Of a stretch of 64,000 nucleotides of DNA, positions 29,744 to 38,883 are shown piece by piece; within the stretch, counting starts at the first letter, position 1; every line of letters starts with the position of its first letter. The notes under the pieces are model-generated. The model saw nothing but the letters and a program-made list of their open reading frames with translations. It ran no database searches and had not been told where the DNA came from. The translations under genes and the position numbers were made by a program. This stretch comes from Sphingorhabdus wooponensis. Lineage in GTDB: Bacteria > Pseudomonadota > Alphaproteobacteria > Sphingomonadales > Sphingomonadaceae. The stretch spans positions 254,001 through 318,000 of the forward strand of contig NZ_RWJI01000001.1 of assembly GCF_003933235.1 (NCBI RefSeq). The letters are read 5' to 3'.

Positions 29744-30063
29744 GCTTTTTTCCAATCATAACTGCGCGTCACTTTTGCCACATGCAGGCTGTAATCCGAA
29801 TACCATAGATCTCGTCCAGCATCGCGTATTGCCGAATGATCGGGGTGGTCGCGCCACGCCTTTGCGCTTGCTTCGTCCGTCCAATAGCTGATGGTAATGC
29901 CAAGTCCATCGGTGCCACGTGTCGAATCTATGCCGATATAGCCGTCTTGCTGCGCGGCCAGCTCACTCATCATTGCGGCAGCCTTAGCGTAACCGTCGGC
30001 GTCCAGCTCCGTGCGCTGTGCTACAAAGATAACCGAAATTGTGCCGTTGCTTAGCTTTGCCAT
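29740..30063 (-). CDS. Antibiotic biosynthesis monooxygenase (ABM) domain protein
   Basis: The 107-residue product has the dimeric ferredoxin-like ABM fold pattern: VIFVAQRTELDADGYAKAAAMMSELAAQQDGYIGIDSTRG and the W-x-D-E-x-A...W motif (SYWTDEASAKAWRDHPDH). Such proteins oxidise quinols or bind haem; the substrate is unknown. The ATG at 30063 gives the proper length; a TTG 12 codons upstream is also in frame. Its stop overlaps the MFS start, so the two are translationally coupled and possibly act on the same compound. Confidence 0.8.
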   Translation of the reverse strand: MAKLSNGTISVIFVAQRTELDADGYAKAAAMMSELAAQQDGYIGIDSTRGTDGLGITISYWTDEASAKAWRDHPDHSAIRDAGRDLWYSDYSLHVAKVTRSYDWKKA

Positions 30064-30194
30064 GTGAAAGGCATAGGACCGATAGACAATATATTGCAAG
30101 CCAAGGGGAACAGAATGTCATCTGACGCGGTTAAAGGAATCGCGGCCATTTGTGACTGTGCGTGTTTCCTGACAACCACCTCTGGATCCCTTTT

Positions 30195-30821
30195 ATGATA
30201 TCTACAAACTGGACTAAAAAAACGGTGTTGAAACGCATGAAGGGCCGCGTGCAACTCTTTTTGGGTCCGTGGGGCGTTTTCTTGAAAGGCTTTATCAAAC
30301 ATCCGATGATGGTCGGGTCGATCGTCCCATCGTCGTCGCAGACAGTGAAAAAAATGTTGGCGCCAGTCGATTGGGACAACACGAAATTGTTTGTGGAATT
30401 TGGACCGGGCATTGGGACTTTCTGCCAGCCCATATTGGACCTCATGCGCCCCGATGCCACGCTGCTGGTCATCGATTTAAACAAAGATTTTATTGGATAT
30501 CTGCGCCACAATATTCGCGATAGTCGCTTCATCGCGGTCCATGGTTCGGCGGCGGAGGTGAACGCAATCATAAACAATTTCGGGTTTGCACATGCGGACT
30601 ATATTCTATCAGGCCTACCATTTTCGACACTGCCCAAGGATCTTGGGCCAATAATTGCCAAGGAAACTGCAACGGCGATCCGGCCCGGTGGTGCATTTCT
30701 TGTCTATCAATTTCGCGCCCGAGCGCGTGATTTTATGACACCGCATTTCCGCAGGATCGTCCATGGGTATTCTTTATGGAATATATTGCCTTGCCACCTG
30801 TTCTGGGGCTGGAAAGATTGA
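30195..30821 (+). CDS. PmtA-like class I methyltransferase (phospholipid N-methyltransferase type)
   Basis: The 208-residue product has the SAM-binding motif LFVEFGPGIGTFCQPIL near residues 58-74, an acidic end of strand 2 (VIDLNK), and SGLPFSTLPKDLG, the motif seen in bacterial phosphatidylethanolamine N-methyltransferases of the PmtA type and related rRNA dimethylases. The N-terminal hydrophobic stretch (FLGPWGVFLKGFIKHP) fits membrane association. The start is uncertain: GTG at 30162 or ATG at 30195. It ends exactly where the convergent phospholipase D-type gene ends. Confidence 0.75.
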   Translation: MISTNWTKKTVLKRMKGRVQLFLGPWGVFLKGFIKHPMMVGSIVPSSSQTVKKMLAPVDWDNTKLFVEFGPGIGTFCQPILDLMRPDATLLVIDLNKDFIGYLRHNIRDSRFIAVHGSAAEVNAIINNFGFAHADYILSGLPFSTLPKDLGPIIAKETATAIRPGGAFLVYQFRARARDFMTPHFRRIVHGYSLWNILPCHLFWGWKD

Positions 30822-32063
30822 TTATGATTTTCGGATCAAGCGGAATTTGATCCGGCGACCAATCGTGTAATCGACGGAATTGACCAAAAAATAGGCAATG
30901 CCAGCCTTAAACCGGCTCCAAATAGTGTCCCGCTTTTTTAACAGAACCCGTGTCTGCTCTTCCGATTGGGAGACAAGTTCGTCAATCAGCGTGCACATAT
31001 GCAAAGCAAGGCCAGCGTCTTTGATGCGCACCATAATTTCCAAATTGATAAACATGCTGCGGATATCCAAATTTGCGGAACCAATATAGACCATGTCATC
31101 AATGACCATAAGCTTCATATGGAGTGGACGCGGTTGATATTCGAAAATCCGAGTTTTGCGGCGCATCAGATAGCGATAAAGCAACCGCGCAGCGGCAATG
31201 GTTGCCCCATTATCGGTCTTTCCAGCCATTATGAGGCGCGACCCTTTGTTGCGCCTGGCGGTCTTGGCAAGGCGCCGTAATATGGTTTGGGAAGGCGAAA
31301 AATAGGCAGAAACAATGTCAAATTTCTTGCCGATATCCAAGGATCGTTTGAAGGTGAGCGCCCATGGCGAAATCCGGTTCGTTGGGCCGCCTAGTAACCA
31401 TTGCACTTGACCAATACCCGGCCGCCATTGGCGAATAATATTGCGTATCTGTCGGAAACTGACGTTGCCGCCATTCGACGCTTGCGCCATATCCTCGAAA
31501 TAATCGCTCAGTCGTTGGGCCTGCGGACCAGATACGATTATGCCAAGATCTTCCCAGCTATCGTCACCTGCACGCCCGAAATAGGAATCGGCAATGTTGA
31601 AACCGCCTACAAGCGCGTGGATAGCATCAATGATCAGCATCTTCTGGTGATTACGGATCAGGTAGCCAAGGCCCTTGCGGGTACTGAAGCTGTGATATTC
31701 GCCGCCTGCGTCAAGCAAAGCGTCGAAGAACCTATCGCTCACCTGTGTTGATCCAAAGCTGTCTATAATCAATTGCACGCGCACGCCGCGCGTCGCCGCC
31801 ATAACGAGCGCGTCACGCATTTGCTGACCGGTCTCGTCTGCACAAAACATATAGAAAAACATTTGTATCGATTTTTGCGCCATTGCGATGAGCTGCAAAA
31901 GGGCGTTCAGGCGATCTTGCGGCTGATGAACCAAGTGCAGGTCATGGTCCCCAACCTGAAAGTGCGTTCCGGGGAAGCGGAGCTTGCCTGATTGGACTGT
32001 CATGTTGTTAGCGATACCGCTTTGCACAGTGCGCCGCAAGCGAGCCGCCCTTTTCATTGACAT
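30822..32063 (-). CDS. Phospholipase D-family cardiolipin synthase-like protein
   Basis: The 413-residue product has two HKD motifs: NHQKMLIIDAIHALVGGFN near residues 137-155 and HMKLMVIDDMVYIGSANLD near 318-336, which together build one active site using a phosphohistidine. The family includes cardiolipin synthases (Cls) and other phosphatidyl transferases. No strong N-terminal membrane anchor is seen, unlike ClsA. AAAGGG precedes the ATG. It is divergent from rpoZ (61 bases) and convergent with a lipid-type methyltransferase, so a lipid role is plausible. Confidence 0.87.
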   Translation of the reverse strand: MSMKRAARLRRTVQSGIANNMTVQSGKLRFPGTHFQVGDHDLHLVHQPQDRLNALLQLIAMAQKSIQMFFYMFCADETGQQMRDALVMAATRGVRVQLIIDSFGSTQVSDRFFDALLDAGGEYHSFSTRKGLGYLIRNHQKMLIIDAIHALVGGFNIADSYFGRAGDDSWEDLGIIVSGPQAQRLSDYFEDMAQASNGGNVSFRQIRNIIRQWRPGIGQVQWLLGGPTNRISPWALTFKRSLDIGKKFDIVSAYFSPSQTILRRLAKTARRNKGSRLIMAGKTDNGATIAAARLLYRYLMRRKTRIFEYQPRPLHMKLMVIDDMVYIGSANLDIRSMFINLEIMVRIKDAGLALHMCTLIDELVSQSEEQTRVLLKKRDTIWSRFKAGIAYFLVNSVDYTIGRRIKFRLIRKS

Positions 32064-32124
32064 TTTGCCCTTTAATCTTTAGTGGCAAGCAACTTTCCGA
32101 AAATACGAAGAATCAGGAGCCAAT

Positions 32125-32469
32125 ATGGCACGCGTTACTGTTGAAGATTGCATCGACAAGATCACCAACCGGTTTGACCTTGTATTACTCGCCGCCGAGC
32201 GTGCGCGTGAAATCTCTGGTGGCGCTGAACTGACCATCGATCGTGATCGTGATAAAAATCCTGTCGTTGCTTTGCGCGAAATCGCCGAGGAAACCGTTCG
32301 TCCCGACCAGTTGAAGGAAGGCCTTGTGCAGTCGCTTCAGAAGGTACAGGTTGATGAGGATGAAGAAGCGGATGAGGTTGGCTCGATCAGCTTGTCCGCC
32401 GAGGCTCTCCGTTTGACTGCCGCTGCGCCAGCACGTGGTGCAGGCATGCAGCGCGATTACGATCGGTAA
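32125..32469 (+). CDS. rpoZ: DNA-directed RNA polymerase subunit omega
   Basis: Omega helps fold the beta' subunit of RNA polymerase and contributes to the ppGpp site. The 114-residue product starts [30 protein letters not shown], the canonical omega beginning; the N-terminal MAR motif is kept. The C-terminal part is an acidic, alanine-rich extension common in alphaproteobacteria. AGGAG lies just before the ATG. The spoT/rel gene often found next to rpoZ is not in this window. Confidence 0.96.
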   Translation: MARVTVEDCIDKITNRFDLVLLAAERAREISGGAELTIDRDRDKNPVVALREIAEETVRPDQLKEGLVQSLQKVQVDEDEEADEVGSISLSAEALRLTAAAPARGAGMQRDYDR

Positions 32470-32494
32470 TATTCACATCATTGTGGAATGGATC

Positions 32495-32523
32495 AGGCCC
32501 GGCTCGTCCGGGCCTTTTCTTTT
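32495..32523 (+). terminator. Intrinsic terminator after rpoZ
   Basis: AGGCCCGG (32495-32502) pairs perfectly with CCGGGCCT (32508-32515) around a five-base loop, followed by TTTTCTTTT. It closes the rpoZ transcript. Confidence 0.85.
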
Positions 32524-32556
32524 GGCTTTCGGACACCGTGCTGATAAACAAATGAA

Positions 32557-33645
32557 ATGGACGGAGATTTGGGGGAAGCAGCAGATATCGTCACCGGTGC
32601 AGCAGTTGCCCGGGCCGTCGAACCGTCAGCAGGCGAGGGATGTGGGCAATCTGGGACATGCCTTAATTGCGGCACCGATCTGCTTGGTGCGCATTGCCAC
32701 GCCTGCGGACAAAAGGGGTCTGTGCACCGGACGATTGGAGCGTTTGGGCATGATATCCTACACAGTGTGCTGCACTTTGATGGCAAGATTTGGCGGACGT
32801 TGCCGCTTTTGTTTTGGAATCCCGGTGAACTGACGCGTCGTTATGTCCACGGCGAGCGGGCGAAGTTTGTATCTCCATTGGCACTGTTTCTGTTCACTGT
32901 TTTTCTTACCTTTGCGGTGGTTAACCAGCTGATGCCAGATGACACGGGCATGAGCGGCGCAGATGACGGCTCCCTCCAGGTGACAATTGATAGTCCCGAT
33001 TTCGCGCTGGAACGGCAAAAGTTACAAACAAAAATAACGCGTTTAGAAAATGAAATCATTGATGCGCGTGACGCGGGCAAGCCAACAGCCGCGCTTGAAG
33101 AACAGCTTAGCTCTGACAAGCTCGGTTTGCGGTTTATGGGTACAGCGGCCGGAACCTTTGGCGCCAATAAAGGGAAGACTGACAACCCAAGCCTTAGGGA
33201 CACCGATTTTCCAGGTGCCGCTGCTCTAATAAAAGCGGCTGAAACAGCGACCAAAAACCCACAGTTGCTGCTCTACAAAATGCAGTCCAATGCATATAAA
33301 TATAGCTGGGCCCTAATTCCGATTTCGGTGCCCTTTGTTTGGCTGCTTTTTTTCTGGCGGCGGCAATATAAGATGTTCGATCATGCTGTATTTGTGACCT
33401 ATTCGCTGACGTTCATTATGCAATTAGGTGTGATATGCACATTGTTAATCAGCTTCCCTCAAACCGAGGTTATAGGCGGATTACTGCTTAGTCTTTATCC
33501 GCCGATCCATATGTATCGGCAATTGCGAGGCGCTTATCAGACATCACGATTTAGTGCTTTCTTGCGTATGTGCTTGCTATCCGTTTTTGCGATTACGGCG
33601 CTGACCTTATTTGCCGTTCTCGTCATCACAATTGGCGTTACTTGA
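32557..33645 (+). CDS. DUF3667 membrane protein with zinc ribbon
   Basis: Near residues 35-51 lies a four-cysteine zinc ribbon (CLNCGTDLLGAHCHACGQ), followed by the DUF3667 core GRHDILHSVLHFDGKIWRTL-like stretch, LLFWNPGELTRRYVHGERAKFVSPLALFLF, and then a charged periplasmic or cytosolic region (about 135-240). Three or four membrane segments occupy the C-terminal third. The family is common in Sphingomonadales and Bacteroidetes; its function is unknown. It is transcribed away from rpoZ behind that gene's terminator. Confidence 0.85.
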   Translation: MDGDLGEAADIVTGAAVARAVEPSAGEGCGQSGTCLNCGTDLLGAHCHACGQKGSVHRTIGAFGHDILHSVLHFDGKIWRTLPLLFWNPGELTRRYVHGERAKFVSPLALFLFTVFLTFAVVNQLMPDDTGMSGADDGSLQVTIDSPDFALERQKLQTKITRLENEIIDARDAGKPTAALEEQLSSDKLGLRFMGTAAGTFGANKGKTDNPSLRDTDFPGAAALIKAAETATKNPQLLLYKMQSNAYKYSWALIPISVPFVWLLFFWRRQYKMFDHAVFVTYSLTFIMQLGVICTLLISFPQTEVIGGLLLSLYPPIHMYRQLRGAYQTSRFSAFLRMCLLSVFAITALTLFAVLVITIGVT

Positions 33646-33743
33646 AAGCATATATGGCGTTTTTTTCTGTTGCCCAAATTTGACGCGATAGCCGCCAATT
33701 TGTGATGAGCGCTATTACCTGCGCATCGTTTTGATTCTGAAAT

Positions 33744-34103
33744 TCAGCAAGGAAAGCGGCGGATGACTATTTCACGCCACGCATCGCGAACCGACTGAAC
33801 TTGCCTGCGTTCTTTCGGAATTTTACTGAATTCACCAATGAACTGCTCTGCATTTAGCCTATATTTCTTAGGCGCGCAGAATAATGGGGACCCTGCTGCG
33901 CGCGCTGCCTCATTCTCGGCTTTGACAGACTTCGCCGCTTCTTCAAAAACGCGGATCATTGGCTTCAAGTCTTTCGCAAAGACCGCGCCCATGCCCTTTT
34001 TTTGCAAAGCTACAGCTTTTACAAAAAAGGTTTCAGCGTCCATGGCATTGGCTGGAACAGAGCACAACAGAGCACCCACGACCACAAGCACAGCATATTT
34101 CAT
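33744..34103 (-). CDS. Small secreted protein of unknown function
   Basis: Residues 1-20 (MKYAVLVVVGALLCSVPANA) form a good signal peptide; the mature protein is about 99 residues, helical, with two cysteines (in SPLFCAPKK and the C-terminal RRFPC) that could form a disulfide. The size and pattern recall Rap1a/Tai-like periplasmic immunity proteins, but the match is not strong enough to name it. No effector gene lies beside it. Confidence 0.7.
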   Translation of the reverse strand: MKYAVLVVVGALLCSVPANAMDAETFFVKAVALQKKGMGAVFAKDLKPMIRVFEEAAKSVKAENEAARAAGSPLFCAPKKYRLNAEQFIGEFSKIPKERRQVQSVRDAWREIVIRRFPC

Positions 34104-34167
34104 TTTGTGACCTCAACTCTCTCCCGATTGGGGATAATGCGTAGAGGTCGCAAATAAAAGCTGAAAA

Positions 34168-36117
34168 CTAAATGCCTTGTGGCGTAGCATCTCCGACCGG
34201 CGCAGATTTGCCGCGTCCAGCCTTCGGTATGGCGGTGCCTACCGTTGGAATGGACGAAGGCTTTACGACCTTGCCATCATCACGTTCGAATTTGCCAGTT
34301 TCCAAAAGCTGATTTATTTCGTCGCCAGAGAGCGTTTCAAATTCTAGAAGCGCGTTGGCTAGCAGCTGCAGCTGATCATTATGTTCAGTCAGCAAATCGG
34401 TTGCCCGTTTATGCCCGCCTTCAACCAACTTGCGAATTTCGGCATCGATCTTGCGCGCTGTTTCGTCCGACATGGCTGAACGTTGCGACATGCCATAGCC
34501 AAGATAGCCTTCTTGACGCTCTTCATATTGGAGTGGACCCATAGTGTCCGACATACCCCATTGCGTGACCATGTCGCGCGCAAGGCTGGTTGCATATTGG
34601 ATATCGCTCGATGCACCTGAACTGACCTTGTCATAGCCGAAGATTAATTCTTCTGCCACACGGCCACCCATGGATACCGCAAGGTTGGCATGCATCTTGT
34701 CACGGTGATAACTGTAATTATCGCGCTCAGGCAGCCGCATGACCATACCCAAAGCGCGACCACGAGGAATAATCGTTGCCTTGTGGATGGGGTCCGATGC
34801 TGCCTCATGGATCGATACGATAGCATGGCCCGCCTCATGATAAGCCGTCATCTTCTTTTCATCTTCAGTCATGACCATCGACTTACGCTCGGTGCCCATC
34901 ATCACCTTGTCTTTGGCATCCTCAAATTCTTGCATCGCGACCAACCGTTTGCCACGACGTGCGGCCAGTAAGGCGGCTTCGTTCACGAGGTTGGCAAGGT
35001 CAGCTCCGGAGAATCCCGGCGTTCCTCGCGCAATCACACGCCCATCGACATCAGGGGCCAACGGCACTTTTTTCATGTGTACTGCGAGGATCTTGACACG
35101 GCCATCAATGTCCGGACGCGGCACAACAACCTGACGGTCGAAACGGCCGGGACGTAGCAAAGCTGGGTCAAGGACATCAGGTCGGTTGGTCGCTGCAACG
35201 ATGATGATACCTTCATTGGCTTCAAAACCGTCCATTTCGACTAGCAACTGGTTCAATGTCTGTTCGCGCTCATCATTCTGATTGCCAAGGCCCGCGCCAC
35301 GACTGCGGCCTACTGCGTCGATTTCGTCAATGAAAACTATGCAGGGTGCGTTTTTCTTCGCTTGCTCAAACATATCGCGTACACGGCTGGCGCCAACGCC
35401 CACAAACATTTCAACAAAGTCAGAACCCGAGATCGAAAAAAATGGTACGCCAGCTTCGCCGGCAATTGCGCGGGCAAGCAATGTCTTACCGGTGCCCGGC
35501 GAACCAACAAGCAAAGCGCCCTTTGGAATCTTACCACCAAGGCGGCTGAATTTTTGCGGGTCTTTCAAAAATTCGACGATTTCCTGAAGCTCTTCGCGGG
35601 CCTCATCAATTCCGGCGACGTCATCAAAGGTTACCTTGCCATGTTTTTCTGTCAGCAATTTAGCCTTCGACTTACCAAAGCCCATGGCGCCACCCGCGCC
35701 GCCGCCCTTTTGCATTTGCCGCAAAACGAAAAACGCGATGCCTAGGATGAGCAGAAACGGCAGCGCTTGATATAACAGGATTAGAATCAGGCTCGGCTGC
35801 TCTTCCGCTTTGCCTTGAACATCTACGCCTTTTTCATCCAGCAACGGATAGAGGCTATTATCGCCCGGAATTGGAACGGTAACGAAAGCTTCGTCATTTT
35901 GCAGCTTGCCGCTGATACGCTCTGGCGCGATCGCGACGGATTTGACTTCGCCCGCCTCAACCTTGTCGCGGAAAGACGAATAGCTGATGCCCTTCGCCGT
36001 TTCTGACGAACCGTTAAATATCGAGGCGACAAGCAAAAGCGCCACAATAATCCCAGACCAAATGGCCAAGTTGCGGAGCATCGGGTTGCTTTTGGGCTCT
36101 TGTTCGTCGTTCATCAT
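34168..36117 (-). CDS. ftsH: ATP-dependent zinc metalloprotease FtsH
   Basis: FtsH degrades membrane and some cytosolic proteins, including LpxC and sigma32 in E. coli. The 649-residue product has two N-terminal membrane segments (about 16-35 and 108-130), a AAA+ domain with Walker A GSPGTGKT and Walker [11 protein letters not shown], the second region of homology GRFDRQ, and the zinc-binding HEAGH at residues 427-431. It lies downstream of tilS on the same strand, as in many alphaproteobacteria. Two ATGs are in tandem at the start. Confidence 0.98.
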   Translation of the reverse strand: MMNDEQEPKSNPMLRNLAIWSGIIVALLLVASIFNGSSETAKGISYSSFRDKVEAGEVKSVAIAPERISGKLQNDEAFVTVPIPGDNSLYPLLDEKGVDVQGKAEEQPSLILILLYQALPFLLILGIAFFVLRQMQKGGGAGGAMGFGKSKAKLLTEKHGKVTFDDVAGIDEAREELQEIVEFLKDPQKFSRLGGKIPKGALLVGSPGTGKTLLARAIAGEAGVPFFSISGSDFVEMFVGVGASRVRDMFEQAKKNAPCIVFIDEIDAVGRSRGAGLGNQNDEREQTLNQLLVEMDGFEANEGIIIVAATNRPDVLDPALLRPGRFDRQVVVPRPDIDGRVKILAVHMKKVPLAPDVDGRVIARGTPGFSGADLANLVNEAALLAARRGKRLVAMQEFEDAKDKVMMGTERKSMVMTEDEKKMTAYHEAGHAIVSIHEAASDPIHKATIIPRGRALGMVMRLPERDNYSYHRDKMHANLAVSMGGRVAEELIFGYDKVSSGASSDIQYATSLARDMVTQWGMSDTMGPLQYEERQEGYLGYGMSQRSAMSDETARKIDAEIRKLVEGGHKRATDLLTEHNDQLQLLANALLEFETLSGDEINQLLETGKFERDDGKVVKPSSIPTVGTAIPKAGRGKSAPVGDATPQGI

Positions 36118-36225
36118 TGCTGCCTTGTTCTGTGCCCGCGTTCAATACGTGGATTAACTAGGCTAATGTAGGGTCGAATGTGTGAATGACAATATAGCGA
36201 TTGGCAAAATTACGGGCTGTTTTTC

Positions 36226-37170
36226 TCAACTACGCCTGGGGGGTGCTTTGGAAAACTGCCAATCATCTCCACCCAGGCATTTGATATTGCCAATCATGGC
36301 AGTTCGGGCATTTTCAAGGTCGGCTAACAATCGGTCAATCGCTTCACCCCGCGGCGCAATATTGATGTCCATTGTCCTGATGCAGCGGATTAAGAGCCGT
36401 CGTTTCAATTCACGAGGAAGGCCGCTTGCCTTGCAGATGATAACGTCATTTACTTGGTTTATTCTCTGTGCGGCCAGCGTGTCTGTCATCCAGGCCAAAG
36501 CATCGGACGCATCTGCTAATGCACGTGCTGTCCGCAGCGCCCGAGGTGCAGAAAATGGATGCTGCGTGCTAGACAACCAGTTCCGCATCGCAACCCGATC
36601 AAAGTCGATGTTTGCGTTACTGGGGTCGTCGACTGCTTGAATGCCGGCAATGGAGCAGATCTCGGCAAGCTCCGCTTTTGTGAATTCTAAAACTGGCCGG
36701 ATGACGCGGCCATTGCGGGCGCGAATGCTGGACAAGCCATCGACGCCGCTGCCCCGTGCAAGCCGCATAAGCAGTGTTTCCAATTGGTCATCGGCATGAT
36801 GCGCTGTGGCAATGTGCTTGCAATTTTGCGCATCGGCCGCACGTTCCAACAAGGTGTAACGGGCCGTGCGCGCGGATGATTGCAGGTTGCCAGATATTTT
36901 TGCATCAGGTGTTAAAATGATATGCGGTATGTCCAAGTTGCGGCAAATTTCTGCAACAATTTTCGCCTCGCCAGCGGACTCTGGTCGCAATTGATGGTCT
37001 ACAGTTACCGCAACCAATTTGCCGGGCAACGCTTGCTGCGCCAGCAGCAAAAGGGCAAGACTATCGGGGCCGCCCGAAACCGCACACAATAAGCGATCAT
37101 CAGCACAGCCTAGACGGCAAAGTGCTGCCCTAAAACGGTCGAGAAAGACCGGTTCTAGCGTTACTTGCAC
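36226..37170 (-). CDS. tilS: tRNA(Ile)-lysidine synthase
   Basis: TilS attaches lysine to C34 of tRNA-Ile2 so that it reads AUA. The 314-residue product has the PP-loop SGGPDSLALLLLAQ near residues 30-43 and the HHADDQLETLLMRLARGSGVDGLSSIRA signature near 110-135. It is shorter than E. coli TilS (432), lacking most of the C-terminal domain, a form known in alphaproteobacteria. Translation probably begins at GTG, ten bases inside the end of the upstream cpoB-like gene, indicating coupling. Confidence 0.94.
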   Translation of the reverse strand: MQVTLEPVFLDRFRAALCRLGCADDRLLCAVSGGPDSLALLLLAQQALPGKLVAVTVDHQLRPESAGEAKIVAEICRNLDIPHIILTPDAKISGNLQSSARTARYTLLERAADAQNCKHIATAHHADDQLETLLMRLARGSGVDGLSSIRARNGRVIRPVLEFTKAELAEICSIAGIQAVDDPSNANIDFDRVAMRNWLSSTQHPFSAPRALRTARALADASDALAWMTDTLAAQRINQVNDVIICKASGLPRELKRRLLIRCIRTMDINIAPRGEAIDRLLADLENARTAMIGNIKCLGGDDWQFSKAPPRRS

Positions 37171-38063
37171 TTAGCCCTTGTTTTGCTGGATGTGAGGCGT
37201 TCGGCCAAGCGACCAGTCGCCGCATCAGGATATGCCTTTGCTAATTCACCAAAAGCTTCGCATGCCTCCACTGCCTTTCCAAGGTCAGTCAAAGCTGAGC
37301 CCAAGAAAAGTAAGCTATCCGGCGCGCGGTCACCACGTGGATCAGCCTTATAATTTTCGTAAAAAACCTTCACCGCAGTTGCTGGTTTTTTGTCGTCTAA
37401 CCATGCTCGGCCAAGCAAATTTCGCGCATAGCTTGCACGTTTATGTTTCGGAAATTTTGTGACGATTTCTTCAAGTATCGCTTGCGATTCCGGATAGAAT
37501 TTGGCTTCCCATAAGCGGTAGCCATAAGTGTAGCCATCTTCGAACACATCACCACTTGCGGGGCGCTCGATTGCGGCCACCGCAGCGACGCGAGCTGGGT
37601 TTGGCTTAGCGGAGCTTGCCGGCTTTGTTGGAGATACGCTGGTTTTAGTTTTCGGCGCTGCAGCAGTGGGCACTGCTGTTGGCGCAACTGTCTCAACAGA
37701 CGCTACCGCCTGGGCAGCCAGTTGCGCCTCAATCATTTTCAACCGGCCCTCAAGTCCGCGCATATTGTTGCCTTGCAATTCGACTTGCCCAGTCAGTGTT
37801 GCGAGCTGCGCTTCGAGCGCATCTATGCGCGCGGTTAGATCAACCGCTACAGATGTTGAACTGTTCGTTATGCTTGGTGCTGCCGGTGACTGAATCTCAG
37901 GTTCGACAAATTTACCGGCGCCATTAGGGAATACCTGGCGCTGAACAGCCCGCATTTCCTTCTCGAGTTTGCCTACGCGTCCGTCAATATTCGCATCCTG
38001 CGCCATTACTGGTGCGCTGAGCGCGAAAGCTGCACAGCCAAGAATAACGCCCCGAATATACAT
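37161..38063 (-). CDS. cpoB: CpoB/YbgF-like periplasmic TPR protein
   Basis: CpoB coordinates outer-membrane constriction with peptidoglycan synthesis through the Tol-Pal system. The 300-residue product has a signal peptide (cut after APVMA), an N-terminal coiled coil for trimerisation (IDALEAQLATLTGQVELQGNNMRGLEGRLKMIEAQ), a Pro/Ala/Thr-rich linker, and C-terminal TPR repeats starting FEDGYTYGYRLWEAKFYPESQAILEEIVTKFPKHKRAS. tolB and pal are not next to it; it is coupled instead to tilS and ftsH. Confidence 0.87.
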   Translation of the reverse strand: MYIRGVILGCAAFALSAPVMAQDANIDGRVGKLEKEMRAVQRQVFPNGAGKFVEPEIQSPAAPSITNSSTSVAVDLTARIDALEAQLATLTGQVELQGNNMRGLEGRLKMIEAQLAAQAVASVETVAPTAVPTAAAPKTKTSVSPTKPASSAKPNPARVAAVAAIERPASGDVFEDGYTYGYRLWEAKFYPESQAILEEIVTKFPKHKRASYARNLLGRAWLDDKKPATAVKVFYENYKADPRGDRAPDSLLFLGSALTDLGKAVEACEAFGELAKAYPDAATGRLAERLTSSKTRAKCK

Positions 38064-38190
38064 TAAGTTACTTCCCTTTACTAAACTCGAACGACGGGTA
38101 TAGCTTACTGCAATCCTGCGATAAAGGCCATCGCTGCATTTCGATAAAAAAATTGAACTATATCGTAAATTCGTGCCGTAAAAATTAGGA

Positions 38191-38781
38191 TCACTGATTT
38201 GGGTTGGCTACCAAAGATGCCGCAGGCGGCGGCGCATTTTCATTTATGCTACCACTCGTAACAGCTGTATCATCCACGGTCGTGTTTGGCTTTAGCGTTT
38301 TAGCCGTTGGCACCGTTTTGGGCACTGACGTTGGTGTTTGCGGCTCTGGATTTGGCTGTAATGCGTAAGTTCTGAAAATCAGATAAGCGGCTAGAACCAA
38401 CGCGGCAAATGACGCTGCTGTCCATGCCAAATTCTTAGAAGGAACACGTGCGGGATCGGTTGGCTCATAATTTTGGAGCGGGGCCTCATATCTTTCATGT
38501 CCGCCGCTCGATAACTCGGCGCGCAGTGCATTCACTATCGCAATATCGTCTAGAGAAACCGTGCGTGCGTAAGATCGAACAAAACCAATCGTATATGTAT
38601 GCCCCGGCAACGCGCTGAATTCGGATCTTTCAATAGATTCCAAATGGCGCATGGGCACGCGTGTCTCGGCTGCGAGGTCAGAGAGGCTCATGCCCATCCG
38701 CGCGCGCGCAGCCTTGAGCTCTTGACCTACAGTCATAGGCTCCGCTTCCACAAGAGGCATTTCGTTCACTGCAATCTCCAC
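38191..38781 (-). CDS. RodZ-like helix-turn-helix membrane protein
   Basis: An N-terminal HTH (TVGQELKAARARMGMSLSDLAAETRVPMRHLESIERSEFSALPGHTYTIGFVRSYAR) is followed by a single membrane segment (NLAWTAASFAALVLAAYLIF) and a Pro/Thr-rich tail. This is the RodZ arrangement, a protein that links MreB to cell-shape control, but the C-terminal beta domain of RodZ is absent. The GTG at 38781 is chosen because GGGGAG lies six bases upstream; an ATG at 38760 is possible. It lies downstream of ptsP on the same strand. Confidence 0.8.
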   Translation of the reverse strand: MEIAVNEMPLVEAEPMTVGQELKAARARMGMSLSDLAAETRVPMRHLESIERSEFSALPGHTYTIGFVRSYARTVSLDDIAIVNALRAELSSGGHERYEAPLQNYEPTDPARVPSKNLAWTAASFAALVLAAYLIFRTYALQPNPEPQTPTSVPKTVPTAKTLKPNTTVDDTAVTSGSINENAPPPAASLVANPNQ

Positions 38782-38883
38782 GACCCGCTCCCCCGCCTCT
38801 GCGTGCAGTTGCGCGGATAATGAGCGCCAATTCAATAATGTCAATGTTAATTGCAGAAAATTAGATAATACAGGCGCAATTCT

